A stretch of DNA of 64,000 bases from contig NW_024609846.1 of NCBI RefSeq assembly GCF_016920785.2, positions 89,244,570-89,308,569 of the forward strand, in the 5' to 3' direction. Below are positions 23,087 through 35,900 of the stretch, one piece after another (within the stretch, counting starts at the first letter, position 1; every line of letters starts with the position of its first letter). The notes below the pieces were generated by a model. The model saw only the letters and a program-made list of their open reading frames with translations, had not been told where the DNA came from and did no database searches. Made by a program: the position numbers and the translations under genes. The stretch is from Ixodes scapularis (lineage: Eukaryota > Arthropoda > Arachnida > Ixodida > Ixodidae).

Positions 23087-23092
23087 TTTATT
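23087..23092 (-). terminator. Possible poly(A) signal of the M13 peptidase gene
   Basis: AATAAA on the minus strand about 750 bp after the stop codon, at the edge of a T tract. No closer canonical signal was seen. The 3' UTR length is inferred only from this. Confidence 0.25.
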
Positions 23093-23844
23093 TCACAAAT
23101 TCCGAGTTTCCAAGTTCCGAATTTTAAAGAGTAATCTCCAAACATTGTTTTCAATCGTTTCGGATAATAAAAAAATCACTTTGACCTGCCAGTGCTTTTT
23201 TAAGAGTGTACTGTCTCCAACAGTACGTAAGACCCTTTTCACGAAGAAAGTTGCAGGCGTTGGTTGTGGGGCATTAAGCCGGGTACCTATTGCATGGAGA
23301 GAGAAAGTAAATTGACTGTTCTTCTGTTGTTTCTAAGGTGCCTCTGGCCAAGGTATGTATAGCACCACCACATAAACTGTCACGGCTATTGGGTCTCTCA
23401 TATTGTATGAATGTGTACGTGGGTCCGTAGAGATACGTTTATCTGAATCACCGATGCTGCACGCCATAACAACCACTACAAGACATTGAGATTCCACCAT
23501 ATTCGTAGATTTTAACCTGAGGGGATCATAGATGGGTTCCCAAGAGCGTATAAAGAGTATATCGCTGCCAGGCTAGCTGTTGGTGGTGGTGATCGGATTG
23601 ATAATGAGGGTTCGCGTTGGGTATGTGACGCTTGGCCTTCGACGGCAGGGATGACGTGGTCAAAAGTGGGGTCGGAAGAGGGACACTGCTGAGGACCTTG
23701 TGTTCGGGATCCAGAGCGGCGGTCTGTGGGGAAAGAGGGGCGGGGGTTTCCCTTTGTATGAGAGGGGGCAGTGAGAGGAAGTGGACGACGCATACTCCGT
23801 GCGGTGGGTCGCGCGATCAGATCTTATTTGGAGGAGGTCGGGGA

Positions 23845-23944
23845 TCACCAGACGGTGCACTTGTTGACTGGGTTCATGGGAGATCCGACCGGGCAGTTGA
23901 ACTCCGCGGCAAACTCGGGCGTGTTGGACGTGGGACCGATGACC
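23845..23944 (-). CDS. M13 peptidase last exon
   Basis: The acceptor AG at 23946-23945 follows TGTGCTGCGT. One base completes the Arg codon of the preceding exon, then VIGPTSNTPEFAAEFNCPVG, SPMNPVNKCTVW and TGA. The C-terminal CxxW, where the Cys forms a conserved disulfide, is diagnostic for M13. The opposite strand has a misleading open frame. Confidence 0.92.
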
Positions 23945-26900
23945 CTACGCAGCACATTGAACGTCTGGTTGCAGCAATTCGTGAGTTAATTATATATATA
24001 GATCAACTAAACCAAAGTCAAGTATGCACACCCCCCCTCTCCGCGACTCTTTGAAGTTCCGTGGTTTTGTTTGCGGCTCTTAGGCCAGGCCAGCCTGGCC
24101 ACCCCTGATATAGATCAACTTATTGTTGATAAATAAGCATTTGGTCAAGTGAAAACTGTTGGTCTGCTAACAACACCTAGAAGAACCGAGGCCTGCGAAC
24201 AGCCTCCTCTTTACAGCGAAGCTTTTTATGACAAAGGTTCCGTGGATTTTTCGTGTGCAATGACTAAAAACTCCACGCTCACATCGCCGCACGCGCCGCA
24301 CGCGCCACACGCGCACGCTTTACCCGTATGAAAGATTCGAAGCTAATGACCAAAATAAAGCGTTGACGAACGCACGTGCAAGATGCCATTTGTTTTAGGA
24401 TTTTGCGTTGGAATAGTTACTGCTGCAGACGCCGGTGTTGCACGCGCACGCCTTCCCCGTATAAACAATCCGAAGTAAATAATCATAATAAAGCGTTGAC
24501 GAACGCGCGTGCAAGACAGGCTTTTGCTTAAGAACAGTCAGTGCTGCAGACGCTGGCACGTGCGGCGCGTGAAACACCATCCCTGCATTCTCCTTGATGC
24601 TTAGGTAATTTAGCAATAAGTCTGTTCAGTAGATCAGTTATCAATAGGCACCATTTTCAATATCAGTAGACCCTCAGGTAGATAATAAATGTTTCCCAAA
24701 GATTTCCCGCTCTGCGACCCGCACCGGCCTCGCACCGCACTCTCTTTGTCGTCGTTCCAAGCGTTTGCGTGCCTAGTTTCCTTTCCTTCCGCTCTCCCGG
24801 GGTGGCGGTCCCGTCGCGCGTGTCTAGTTTCCTTCGGCTCCTCGGGGCGGGTCTGTGTCGTGTGCTAAACAGCTCCGCAAGTCATCCACATTCTCAGCGT
24901 GGAATGGCTCATGATTTTTTGCATGGAACGTCATCGCAGTTGGACGGCGCCAACTCGGAAATTGGACACGAGCCCGATGCCATGCGTCTTTCGACACGTG
25001 ATTGGACACGAAGCCCAGCGGACTGCTGACGTGGCACTCGTGTCCAACCTGTGTCTTCGCTAAATCTCTGTTACGACGTCAAACTTTAAACACTATTGGC
25101 GACGAGTTGTTTTCCTGGTTTTCTTTTATGGTACATATCTGGGACGTCACGACCAGGATTTTCGATGACCAGTGACAATTGTAATTGTGGCTGTAAAAAG
25201 AACGGCGAAAGCTTACAATTATCGCGTCCTTAAACCAACACCATGAAAGTGACACTCTAATGTCCCTCTTACTTTCATTTGCGAAAGTAAAATTCATCAT
25301 ACTCAAGACGTTACAAAAATAAATGTTAAATGCATGAGCCCTTGACAGGTGGCGCTACCGGCGCACAATGCGTAGTGACTGTCATCACTAGATGGTACAG
25401 GAGGAAACTCTTCATTCCCTCTGTCGGCTAATTTTTATCCCCAAGGTGTGGCTCATGAGGGAAACCTACTTTTCGGACGGGAGAGACGTCCATCACTCAG
25501 ACGACATTCAGGCTGGCTCTCGAGAGGAAAATCGAGGCACGATACGCCGGACGGTTCGACCGAAAGCAGACGTAGCTGTATGAGAGCCCTCTGTAGGGAG
25601 TACCCTCCACCACCGCAACTGGACACCCTTACAGTATGGTACCCCGAGCCGTTGTCTATCTTAACTCAGGCTTGGTTCGCCGATCGGGCCACCCTCTTAT
25701 GACAAGTTGCGGTCGTAACAACGTCATCCGGAGCGTTTGTCCAATCGTGAAAGGCTGACCACCGCGATGCTTGTAGTCGAGCACGTAGACAATGGGTGAT
25801 GTTGGTACTGCACGTATGCAGGGGGGTCGCTCTGTTTCACAGTTGGAGATCCCAGAACTACTTTTCCACGAGCGTGCGTGCTCAACAGGTCCCCTCAGAG
25901 CGCGGAGCTCGCTCTGGTAGCATGTGCTACGCTTAAATTGCCCAATGCCCACAATTCGCGCGCGAAATGCGAGGAAATCGTCACCGCCGGTGAAGTGTCG
26001 TTGAAGATATGAGTTCGTGCATAAGGCTGTGCGGAGCGCAGGGGTGCTAAGCTCGCCTCCGGCGGGAATCTCTCCGATGCCACGTCGCGAGGGAGGGGAG
26101 GAGCTTCTTTTGACTCCGCCCCGGCGAGTTTCCCACTCCCCCTCTTACATTTCCGACCCCCCCAGCGGCGGCGAGTTCCCCATGGCGTAGCTCCGATTTT
26201 TCCCTACGCTCCGCAGTGAAGGGTTTTTATTTTATTTAAATCGGGGGATCGGTGGCCGGCTGGGCTAGCGCACACCAGTTTGGAGCACGTCGAGCGAAAG
26301 GTCCGTTGCAGAACCCAGGATGCTGGGTTCAATCCCCACCCCTGCCCGTTTCGATGTTGATGAGCATCGTACCGGCGTGCAGTCGTGTAACACTACTGCG
26401 GGATGGACGTTAAAGACCCCAGGCTAGCGGTTGTACGGCAGTGCATGGCTAAATTTCTCATCTACAGCTGGGGGAATCTTCCCCATTGAGGCAGACCAAG
26501 TTTTAGGCAGTATCAACGTACATACAGCCCAATTTTTTTTTATTTAAATCGTAAATAACAAATAAGAATAGGTAACAGCAGGGATGCTAATTATACAAAC
26601 ATTGCTTGGATGTGGGCTAGTTGACTAGACATTGTGATGGTTTGCTGCGCCACGTAGATGCAAGAAGAACGCTCTTGATAAAGATATAAACTGAAGCACA
26701 GTATAGACGAAAAACAACATACAGGAATGGCGCAGACTAAGAACTGTGTAATTTCTTTCTCATCTTTCTCTTCCCACACCGCCACACAGCCACAATATTT
26801 TTTCTTTTTTTTTTTTTTAGAATAGGGTGCGCGTGGAGCGAAAGCTCGCGCTGCAGAACCCAGGATCGTGGATTCACCCCCACCCCTGCCCTTTTCGATG

Positions 26901-29900
26901 TTGATGAGCATCGTACCGGCATGAGGTCGTGTATCACTACTACGTGGTGCATGATAAAGACCCTAGGCTAGCAGTTATACTGCACTGGCTAAATTGCTTA
27001 TCTACAGTGGGTAACAATGTCGCCATGATCTGGCATGTTCTCCTGCTGTATAAACAACTAACGGACAATTTGTTTGTCAAAATACGGTGTGGAAGAAGAA
27101 AGATGAGAAAGAAATTACACAGTTGTTAGTCTGCGCCATTCATGTATATTGCTTTTCTTCTATCATCTGTTTTAGTTTGAATTTTATCAAGTGCGTTTAT
27201 CTTGCATCTACGCAGCACAGCAACCCATCAAAATAATTGTAAAAGCCTGTAGGTAATGGTAAATTGCGTTCCTGGTTGCAGATCGCCGTAAAAACACATT
27301 TGTTTCTAGGATTCACTTTGTAGAATTTGGATGTAGGGTTCACGACGGGGGCGACGGTTCATTCACGGCTCCATCGCCTCAAGCCCGGTTCGCAACGCAG
27401 TTCATCGCACACCCACCTTACCACGTCTTTCGACAGGCGATAGTGTTGTTGAAAATGAACGTCGTCCATGTCAAACACATTGGCGTGGTTTAAATACCTA
27501 CGCCGACGGCAAAACACGAACGAAAACGCTGCCATTTTGGACGCTTCTCCCTGATCTCGCGCCCAACTCGCCCAAACTCGCCTAGGTCGGAGCCGGCAAG
27601 CTTTTCCCATCCGCGGCGGCTTCTGCCACGTCACAATGACGTGACCGCATCTCGCCGCGAGTTCCGAATATGCAACTCTCCGACTGCCTCAAACCCTCCG
27701 TTTAACGTCACGATCTAGGGAGTGTCGGCGCGTGTCGTCATGCACGGCGCCGACCAATCGCGGCGGTCGGCGAGTTTGGTGGAGAACTCGCCTCGATCTT
27801 GCCGCGCCGAGCTTAGCCCCCCAAGTTCGTCTTTAAATCGTCTGGACTTGGCGGTACGCTTGCGCCGTGCCTGCCTCTTGCACAGGGATTGCGGCAATGT
27901 CAGAACGCCGAGCTCTGATCGACCCCGATTGGACGGCTAGTGGGTAGACACTCAGTGCTAGCTGCCTTGAGGTTTACCCACTATTCTTCCAATCGAAGTC
28001 AATCAGAGCTAGGACTTCTGACAACACCGCAACCCTCACGCAAAAAGCAAACCAACTTTTACTCAGCATGGCGGGGGAATTAAACTCTACTGGCGTTTTG
28101 TGCACCTTGTTTTTCACAGAGCTCGGTGTTAAACCAACACAAGGCCCGTGAATGGATGGTTTACGTCATCTCCGTCAATTGAGATCAAGGCAGAGATTGA
28201 ACGAGTTCCGCGTCAGCGTTCAGCTGGACCACCTTTTCAATCGGTCCTTTGCTGACTGAACACGAGCCTAAGCCGAATGTTAACGCAGCATTCAGCTACG
28301 TCAGCCGAGCGCTGCGCCAGAAACACAAAAAAATAAATCATGATCTTGTCCCCATAGGCTTAGTTCCTGACAGCGGCTATAGGCTCGCGATGGTGGGATC
28401 CCCTCTTCAATAGACATTTATCATTTCCAGGTAAATACAAATGACACAAAACACCAAGCGTATGAAGCACCTTTTGCGGGCAAGAGGCATCGAGAATAAC
28501 ATGCACGCGACCAGGCTGTTTGCACGCCTGCTGGCACCTGAACACCATGGCCGTGGCATTTTCTAATTATAAAACTATAAGAGCACTTCAGAAAGCTTCA
28601 GCTGTTCTTCACGCCGTCGTTGAGGCTTTGTTGCCTATCAGTCGGAAGTCTCTTGACACTGGCCATTCTTTCCGGCTAGCGAGCTCTCACAAGCGAGGAA
28701 AATCCGTCACGAAGCACGATTCGCACTAGCATTGCACGTGGCGTCTCACTGTGCAGTCTGCTGCTATACGCCACCCGTGGGCACCGCACATAATGTCCCC
28801 CCTTTAACGGAAAACGGAGCGTGCCTTTCATTCGGGAACATCAATTGTCAACTGGTTCGGGGAGTTTTTATTTCATCGCGACACGAATTGCGCAGCCGTC
28901 TGCCCACGCGGACTGGCATGGAAATGGAGGGTGAAGCATGCCCGGTAGGGTCTTCATTCACTCTTGTAAGTCGGCGAGGCCGTGGACGATAAACCTTCGT
29001 GTGTTCGCCTAAAGTTGCGAGAAATGCGCGCGCATGCGCATAGCCCTTCTCGCGAAGGCCCAGTACGAACAAATAAGAAAGAAACGCTTGGGAATATATA
29101 AGTCAGGGCGTCCTTTGCCAGAACTGCTACCCTTCAACAACGCCGCAACCGGCTGAGTTGCCATCGATTACTCTATAACAAGACGTTTCAAACAACAACC
29201 CTTCCTGCAACGTACCTGAATAAAGCCGGGCTGTGTGCATCTACGAGGATCCTCAGCTTTAATGTCTCGGGACGATCCTTGCTGCACCATACCTGCGTCA
29301 TGTGGACGGCCGTTCAGAACAAGAGGAAAGCGCTGGTGTGCGAGTGCGAGTGCAGAAAAAGCATTTTAAGCGCGCCAAGCACTCACGTTGGCGGCGCTGA
29401 TCCAGAAGAGCTGCTGTGGGGTGTACTTGAGGCCCGGCAGCCCGGCCTCGGGACCGTTCTCCTTCACCCACTTCTTGTAAGCCTGTGCCAAAACCAAAAG
29501 CGGGCTGTTGGACGCCTCGCTTGATCGTCGTACGATATGAAGGCTCGCTCACACTGTACAGTTCGTCGACGCTGCGTTATGTGGCGAGAGCTTGCGTGTG
29601 CGTATGCTGCGAGTCTCCAATACATCCGTGGTAGATTATAGAGCGTAGCAACCATTTCAAAGAGTAGCAGCACGCAGAATACGAAGCACAAAGCCCTTTA
29701 TATCGGGCTCTGGTGGAGCACGAGTGTCCCGACGACTCGTGGCTAGGCTTGCGCGTTTCTGGCATATACCAATAAATTCCCAAAGTTCACACCGGGGCCG
29801 GTTTTATTAAAAACTGAAAAAACCGGAAACCCCAGAAATCAAGCTGTCCTTCACAAAGAAATACTCAAGCTTGTGTCGACTTGTGGCAAATGGTCGTTTT

Positions 29901-32900
29901 GGAGCGCGCTGGGATTAGTAGACCAGATCCGAGACGGAGCATGCGATCCGAACGAAGCCGCTACGGATCCTCAGCGGAGGAGCTATGGTGCCTGAGCGCG
30001 TCTCGGACTGGTCTGTTTAGCGTCTTGTCCCGCCCATGCATCAAAAGTGGTGCCGAAGTGGCAACAAATGACGTCGCAGAAGCCGTAGTGTCATGCTGTT
30101 GCATGTCGCGATCCTGGCGGTTGGTTGTAGAAATGCTGGCGAAAAGCATAAGCGAACGCGAGTGTCGCTGTCCTCACGCCGTTCCAGGCGTCCCAACTTC
30201 CAAGTGCTGTGCTTCCGTGGACTGTCACAGTGGAGAGCGACCTGCAGCAAAACAGGCGTCTGCCACACTCATTACAGCTGTTGGGACACCGCCAGGATCA
30301 CGACCGGCGACAGCATGACACTTGTATGACGTCATCAGGCGAAAATTGAGGGACCACTTTTTTGGACGTGGTAAACACACCACGTCGGGAACGCGTTCCA
30401 GGCACCATAGTGGAACTAACCTTTAGTGGAACATGACCACTCCTCCGGGATCGGCGGATGCCTTCCCGTCATTTACGTTCCCGGGAATCCCCTTCCCGCG
30501 GTGCCGTATCTTGAGGCGACATGCCCGGCGAATAGTAATAATTGCAATTGTGTGGGTATTTATAGTGTGTAGTTGGTCAGCCATTTCAAAGTTGCGATGA
30601 GTCACTCGCTGTAGATGAGCAATTTAGCCGGTGCAGTACAACCGCTATCCTGGGTTTTTTAACGTCCACCACGCAGTAGTGATATACGACCGCACGCCGG
30701 TACGATGCTCATCCAGATCGAAACGGGCAGGGGTGGAGATTGAACCCAGGATCCCTGGGTTCTGCAGCGCAAGCTTTCGCTCCACGTGCTCTGAGCTGGT
30801 GTGCGCTAGACCAGTCGGCCTCCGATCCCCCCTAATGCCTTGCGATAATGGAAGTCATGTGTGCGCGCCGAGGGCTGGCCAGGCTAGATTCGGGTCGAAT
30901 CCGCGGAAATCGGCAGAGCGACTTTTCCCTGATCCGGATCGAGATCTCAAGTGGGAGCTGACCCAAACCGACGAGTGAAACACTTCCATCTCGATCTCGA
31001 TCGCCCAGTAAAATAAGCGCGCTCCACAAAAGTTGATCCCGACGTTGTCCAAAACGACTAGTGGAATTACCCATTAGAATACAACCCTCACCGAACTGTC
31101 CATGGGGCTGCTATAAACGGACACGCGGGTTTGACGTCACGGAGGTGCGACGGCGCTATGATCGCGCCGGAGATAAATCCCTTCTACATGGGCTTTAGCC
31201 GGAGCCGGGTGGTGTGGGCAGAAGGGCGCACGTTTTGCATGGGCGTCAAAGCAGTTTATAATGCCGCAAAGCTGTGTAGCCTTTAATTGCTCCGATAGGT
31301 ACAGCAAAGTAGCGGAGTGAGTTTCCACAAGTTTCTGGAGGACTCTGAAAGGCGCAGAAGGTGGATAATAACTGTGGATCGAAAAGAATGGTCGCCTCGC
31401 GCGGACGACCGTATTTGCGGCAAATATTTTCTTGAAGGCAAGTGTGGCTTCCATTTGACTCTCCGTCCCCAGGCTTGCTTACATACAAGGAAACCGTCGT
31501 CTGATCGAGAATGCCCAGATTATCTTCCTAGGGTCTTCGCACACAAAGCACCGGCCAAGCGCTCGTCGGTGGCTCGCTACGCCCGTGCTAACATGCGGAA
31601 GGAGATCGGCAGCAGAACGGACAAAGCGTTAACTTTGGTCATGCCTTGTGGTCATGAGGGTAATCAAAAATGAGAGACGTTTACAAATCTCCCTAATGCG
31701 AAATTAGAGCCCAGCTCTTCAGGAGGAGAAGGGAGGGTATGCCCTTCCCCTCCTCCTCTACCCCTCCGCCTCCCCTCCTTTTTTCCCCTCATTCTCCCAT
31801 CCTCTTTTCCTACTCTTCCGTACCCGCCCCTCCTCCTCCACAACCTCCCCACCTCCCAGAGTTTCCCCGCTAAATTTAGCTGGAAAATTGACTCCAAGTG
31901 ACCTCAACACCAATTCAGTTTCCCCGCTAAATTTAGCGGGAAACTGACGTCACCTGACTTTGTATCACGTTACCCGTAAACAAATTTAGTTGCACCGCTA
32001 GAATTAGCGGGAAAATTTACATCTCGTGACCTCACCACCAATTCGATTTCCCGGTGAATTTAGCGGGGTGGTTAAACCGATGACGACGGCGACGCTGCTA
32101 TACGTGAAAACGGGCGCCTAAGAGCTGCGCTCTGAAATGTCACACCTTGACTGAAGGACGCTGTGTGTATTTAATAAATTAATGAATACACTTCGGCAGG
32201 CCCACAGTCCGCTGATCCCGCCGGCAGAGCGGAAACCGGCTCGAAGTAATCGTAGGCCTCAAGGGACTTGTACGCCTGCGCTGTGTCGGCCGTAAACTAA
32301 CTTGACAAAAAAAAAAAAAAAAAACAACGAAAATTAAATAAACGACGACGTGAGCCATCGCGTCGGTGGTAGCAACTTCAAGTCGGAACTTCAGCAGGCC
32401 TTGTTTACGGCGCAAGGATCGTAAAAGGTAACGCCGTCCACGCACAGTTTGTCTCGATACCGCTGCCGTTCAGGCTTAAATAGTCGGGCAGAACATACCA
32501 CACACGCTGGCTGCAAATACGACGCACAAATAAATCTAGAAGCGTCTCTACAACGTCAGCAGCGAGCACATGCCACACAACACAATGGCGAAAACACGGA
32601 GAGCCTGTCCGCTTCTGCCCACATAACTTCTGAGCATGCGCAGCCTTCCGGCCATGTTGGTAAACAGAGCCGCGCTGCGTGTCGGTCTTCTGTTTCCTTT
32701 CGTTCTCAGTCACGTGGGTTTCATGTCTGTTATGCGGGACGAAAAAATAATAAAACATTTCAACCTGGATTATGCAGGAAAATATAAGTGCGGCAAAACA
32801 AGAATGTGTGACAATGACGCATTTTTCGTAAACACTTTCAAGCGGCGTGGAGAGATCAAAACAATGTTTTACCGCATATAAGAGACGACATTCAAGATGG

Positions 32901-35900
32901 CTGCGCCCTTGTGGAAAAGATGTTACGCACTCCTTATCTTGTTGCCATCTCTTATCAGTATCGGGAAATTTTCCAAATATTCGGGTTCCGGGAGCTTGGT
33001 GAACACCATGTCTGTGTCCTGTTTTCTTCAACATAAGCTCCAAAAGGCCGTTCCATTATGGGCCTCTAGGCGGTGCCATTTTAACGAACGTAACGCCGTC
33101 TGTTTTCATTCCGGGTACTTTGGAGCTCTGGAGCCGTCACGTAGAGTCCGGCTGACTGACCGCCATTTGGGAACTGTTTTATCTGGATGGATTGTGCACT
33201 GGTCCTGTCGAAAATTGACTGGCTGTTTTGAGTTTTGTTATCTCCTATAAGACATGATAGCGTGGAATTTAATTATCGCATTAGCATTACTTCACTGTTA
33301 AAGCCCCCCCCCCCCCCCTGCTTTTTTTTTTATACAAATGGCGAATTCGCTTGGATCTTCCTGCGTGCTGGGACCGGACATTTCATCGAACGCCGTTTCA
33401 TCGAAGCCGTTTCATCGAATGCCGTTTCATCGAACGCCATTTCATCGAACACCGTTTCATCGAACACCGTTTCATCGAAGCCGTTTCATCGAACGCTGTT
33501 TTATCGAACGCCAGGGTGGCATTCCCGCTTCCTGAAGCTGGTCGGAGGTGCCCATCCCAGGTCCTGGAAGTTTTTGACTTGCATCGCCACAGAACATCAA
33601 CTGACGGAAGACAAGCTGGAGGCGATGCTGAGTTCTTAAGAGCCTCCTCGCCAGAAGATGGCCATATAGCGGAAAGGAATGTGAAGGTCCGCCTTTTTTA
33701 TGAGAACCGACGGACCATGGCTGTGGGGGACTTTTTGAGAGCAATTTCTCATCATTTGAAACGGTGAATGGCTGTCGCACGAACACATGAAGCCCCGAAA
33801 GTTTTGAAATAAAATTTGAAGTGACGTACTTACTTTCGACTTTATTGAGTCTTAAAACTAAAAAAACAATGTTTCGTTGTAGTTTCATAAACAGCACCTC
33901 AGCTTTAGCTGCTGCAAGCTTCGGGCAGTAAAAAAGTATCGATAGAAAGACATGAGAGGCTAGGAGGCTCACATGACTAAAGTTGTTGCGCTTGCGCAAA
34001 ACCTATGTCGCCTTCTGGCCTCCATGAGTTGGAGTGCGCTCTCACCGGGAGTGCGACTTTTTATTTATTTGTTACAATACCCTCAAGGCCAATCGGGTAA
34101 TACAGAGGGGGTGAACAGATATGCACAATATGCGAAACAAACATAAAGACCGGGACAAATATCTTCATGGGTTACTTGCATCAAAATAAAATGTAACAGC
34201 TACAAGTTTGGACATTAAAAAACCAGACGATGAAATGGGTGAATGACACGAAAATGCACTCGATCCGTGCATAAAAGAACATCTGTCACACTTTTTATTT
34301 AAAATACATTCGATGAAACGGCCGTCAGCGATTCGATGAAACGGCGTTCGATGAAACGGCGTTCGATGAAACGTCCATTTTTTCGATGAAACGGCGTTCG
34401 ACGAAACGGCGTTCGACGAAATGTCCGGAAACCCCTGCATGCTCTCGAGCGCCCTTTCCAGAGCGCGCGAGATCGTCAGGTCGAAAGAGAGTGCTGTGGC
34501 CTGATCGGCTGGTTCATTCCGAGAACGCCTCTTCCTCTCAGAGTGCTCCATTGCACTCCGTCGGTAGCCGTCGGAGTGCGGAGCGGCGCAGGCGTCACGT
34601 GGTACTTGCATGGGGATCACGCGGTTTTGTTGACGATGGCCAGCAGTGGTCTGCAGTCAGGGTTGGGCAGAAATACTGAAAAATGTATTTGGAAATGCAA
34701 ATACTGGGATACATTAAAAAAGTAGCCAAAATACTGATACTAACATACGTCTGTAAAAATGTATCGCGATACGTATCGGAAATACATTTTAAATAGAGGC
34801 AAAACGTATTTGGAAATACAAATACAGGAATACATTTTAGGGAGGGCAGAAATACAAATACAGAAATACTGATACTGCAATACATTTTTCACATTTTTTA
34901 GAGACGCCAACTGAGATGAAGCTTGAAGTTTGAAGTGGAAGTTTTTGATTCCAAAATAACTTTCCCGTAGGCTTGGTACTTTGCCTTGAAGGTAGTGGTT
35001 TCGGACGACGAGGAGTCTTCAATGGGCTCAAAAAAAAAAAAAACGTTCCATCAAGGACTGATTGCGGTCCCTTCCCTGACATGCTGTCTGTCTAACGAGG
35101 AATGCGAAAAGACTTCGACCTCTAAATAAATTCTTTGTCACCCTAAATCCCACCAAAACGCCAGCACGCCCCTGTCCAATAAGGACGCCCCTGCCAACAG
35201 TGATCACATGACGTCACTGTGGAATAAGCTGGTATTCTTTATCTGTAGGTGTGGCCTTGAACATTAAACTTTACCACGCTGCTGTATGAAAGGACAATAC
35301 GTACTTTCGTTCTAGGTTACCTAGTTGAAGATCGTGCAGGCAGTGTCATTTGGAATTTTCGAGAATAGTGGACCACCAGAAGCATCCTGGAACACGCGTC
35401 TCATCCTCTGTTACGGTTGAAAAAAAGAAACGATAGCATTCCTGCTGTGAAAGTCATTCCTGCAGACCCTCCGCCACCGACACATGGATTGCCGTCATCA
35501 AGTTTTGCATAGCATCCCCAAACAGAGAGCTCGTTGATTGCGACCTGATATTGCCGGCACAGGCGCAAGCTCTCCGAGTAACAGCGTCCTCAAGACGAGT
35601 CGCAGGTGTACGAAGTCTGGGTCAGCACAGCGAGGCCACGTCTGGCCTTCTTCCTGGGTATCGGATCCTCAAAGCAGCCGGTCACGTTCATGTCGGCTGA
35701 TGACGTACCCTTGAGTCGTGCAATATTACGGGCGCAGCCGCAGATGCATTAAAATATGTGTTGAACTTCACTGCGTGAATCATACTAGTATTTCAAGTCA
35801 AACACCGCCAGGTTCGTGGTGCAACAAACTGTGTGTGACTCAGCCTTGCCGGCTGGGTGTACTGTCTACGCTAAGGCAAGTTTATAAGCGGACATTGGAT

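Noticed and set aside
23632..24054. A 140-codon plus-strand frame, at first considered a viral or unknown coding remnant
   Set aside because: It is the antisense of the last exon of the M13 peptidase, whose minus-strand reading ends in the diagnostic NPVNKCTVW plus stop.
28848..29072. Short minus-strand frame upstream of a TATA-like motif
   Set aside because: No motif or splice support; it lies in the M13 intron.
29090..29290. TATA-like box and AATAAA suggesting a solo LTR
   Set aside because: The AATAAA and neighbouring sequence belong to the minus-strand exon VWCSKDRPE...; no LTR ends or duplication were found.
30631..30978. 115-codon plus-strand frame
   Set aside because: It is the reverse reading of a SINE copy plus its flank.
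32405..33043. 212-codon minus-strand open frame
   Set aside because: It runs through dispersed repeat family B, has no domain-like motif, and the matching part of the other copy (4205-4470) is not open in that frame.
33338..33767. Ser/Asn-rich repeat protein reading (SSNAVSSN units)
   Set aside because: The repeats are the translated terminal tandem array of MULE 2, not a protein repeat domain.
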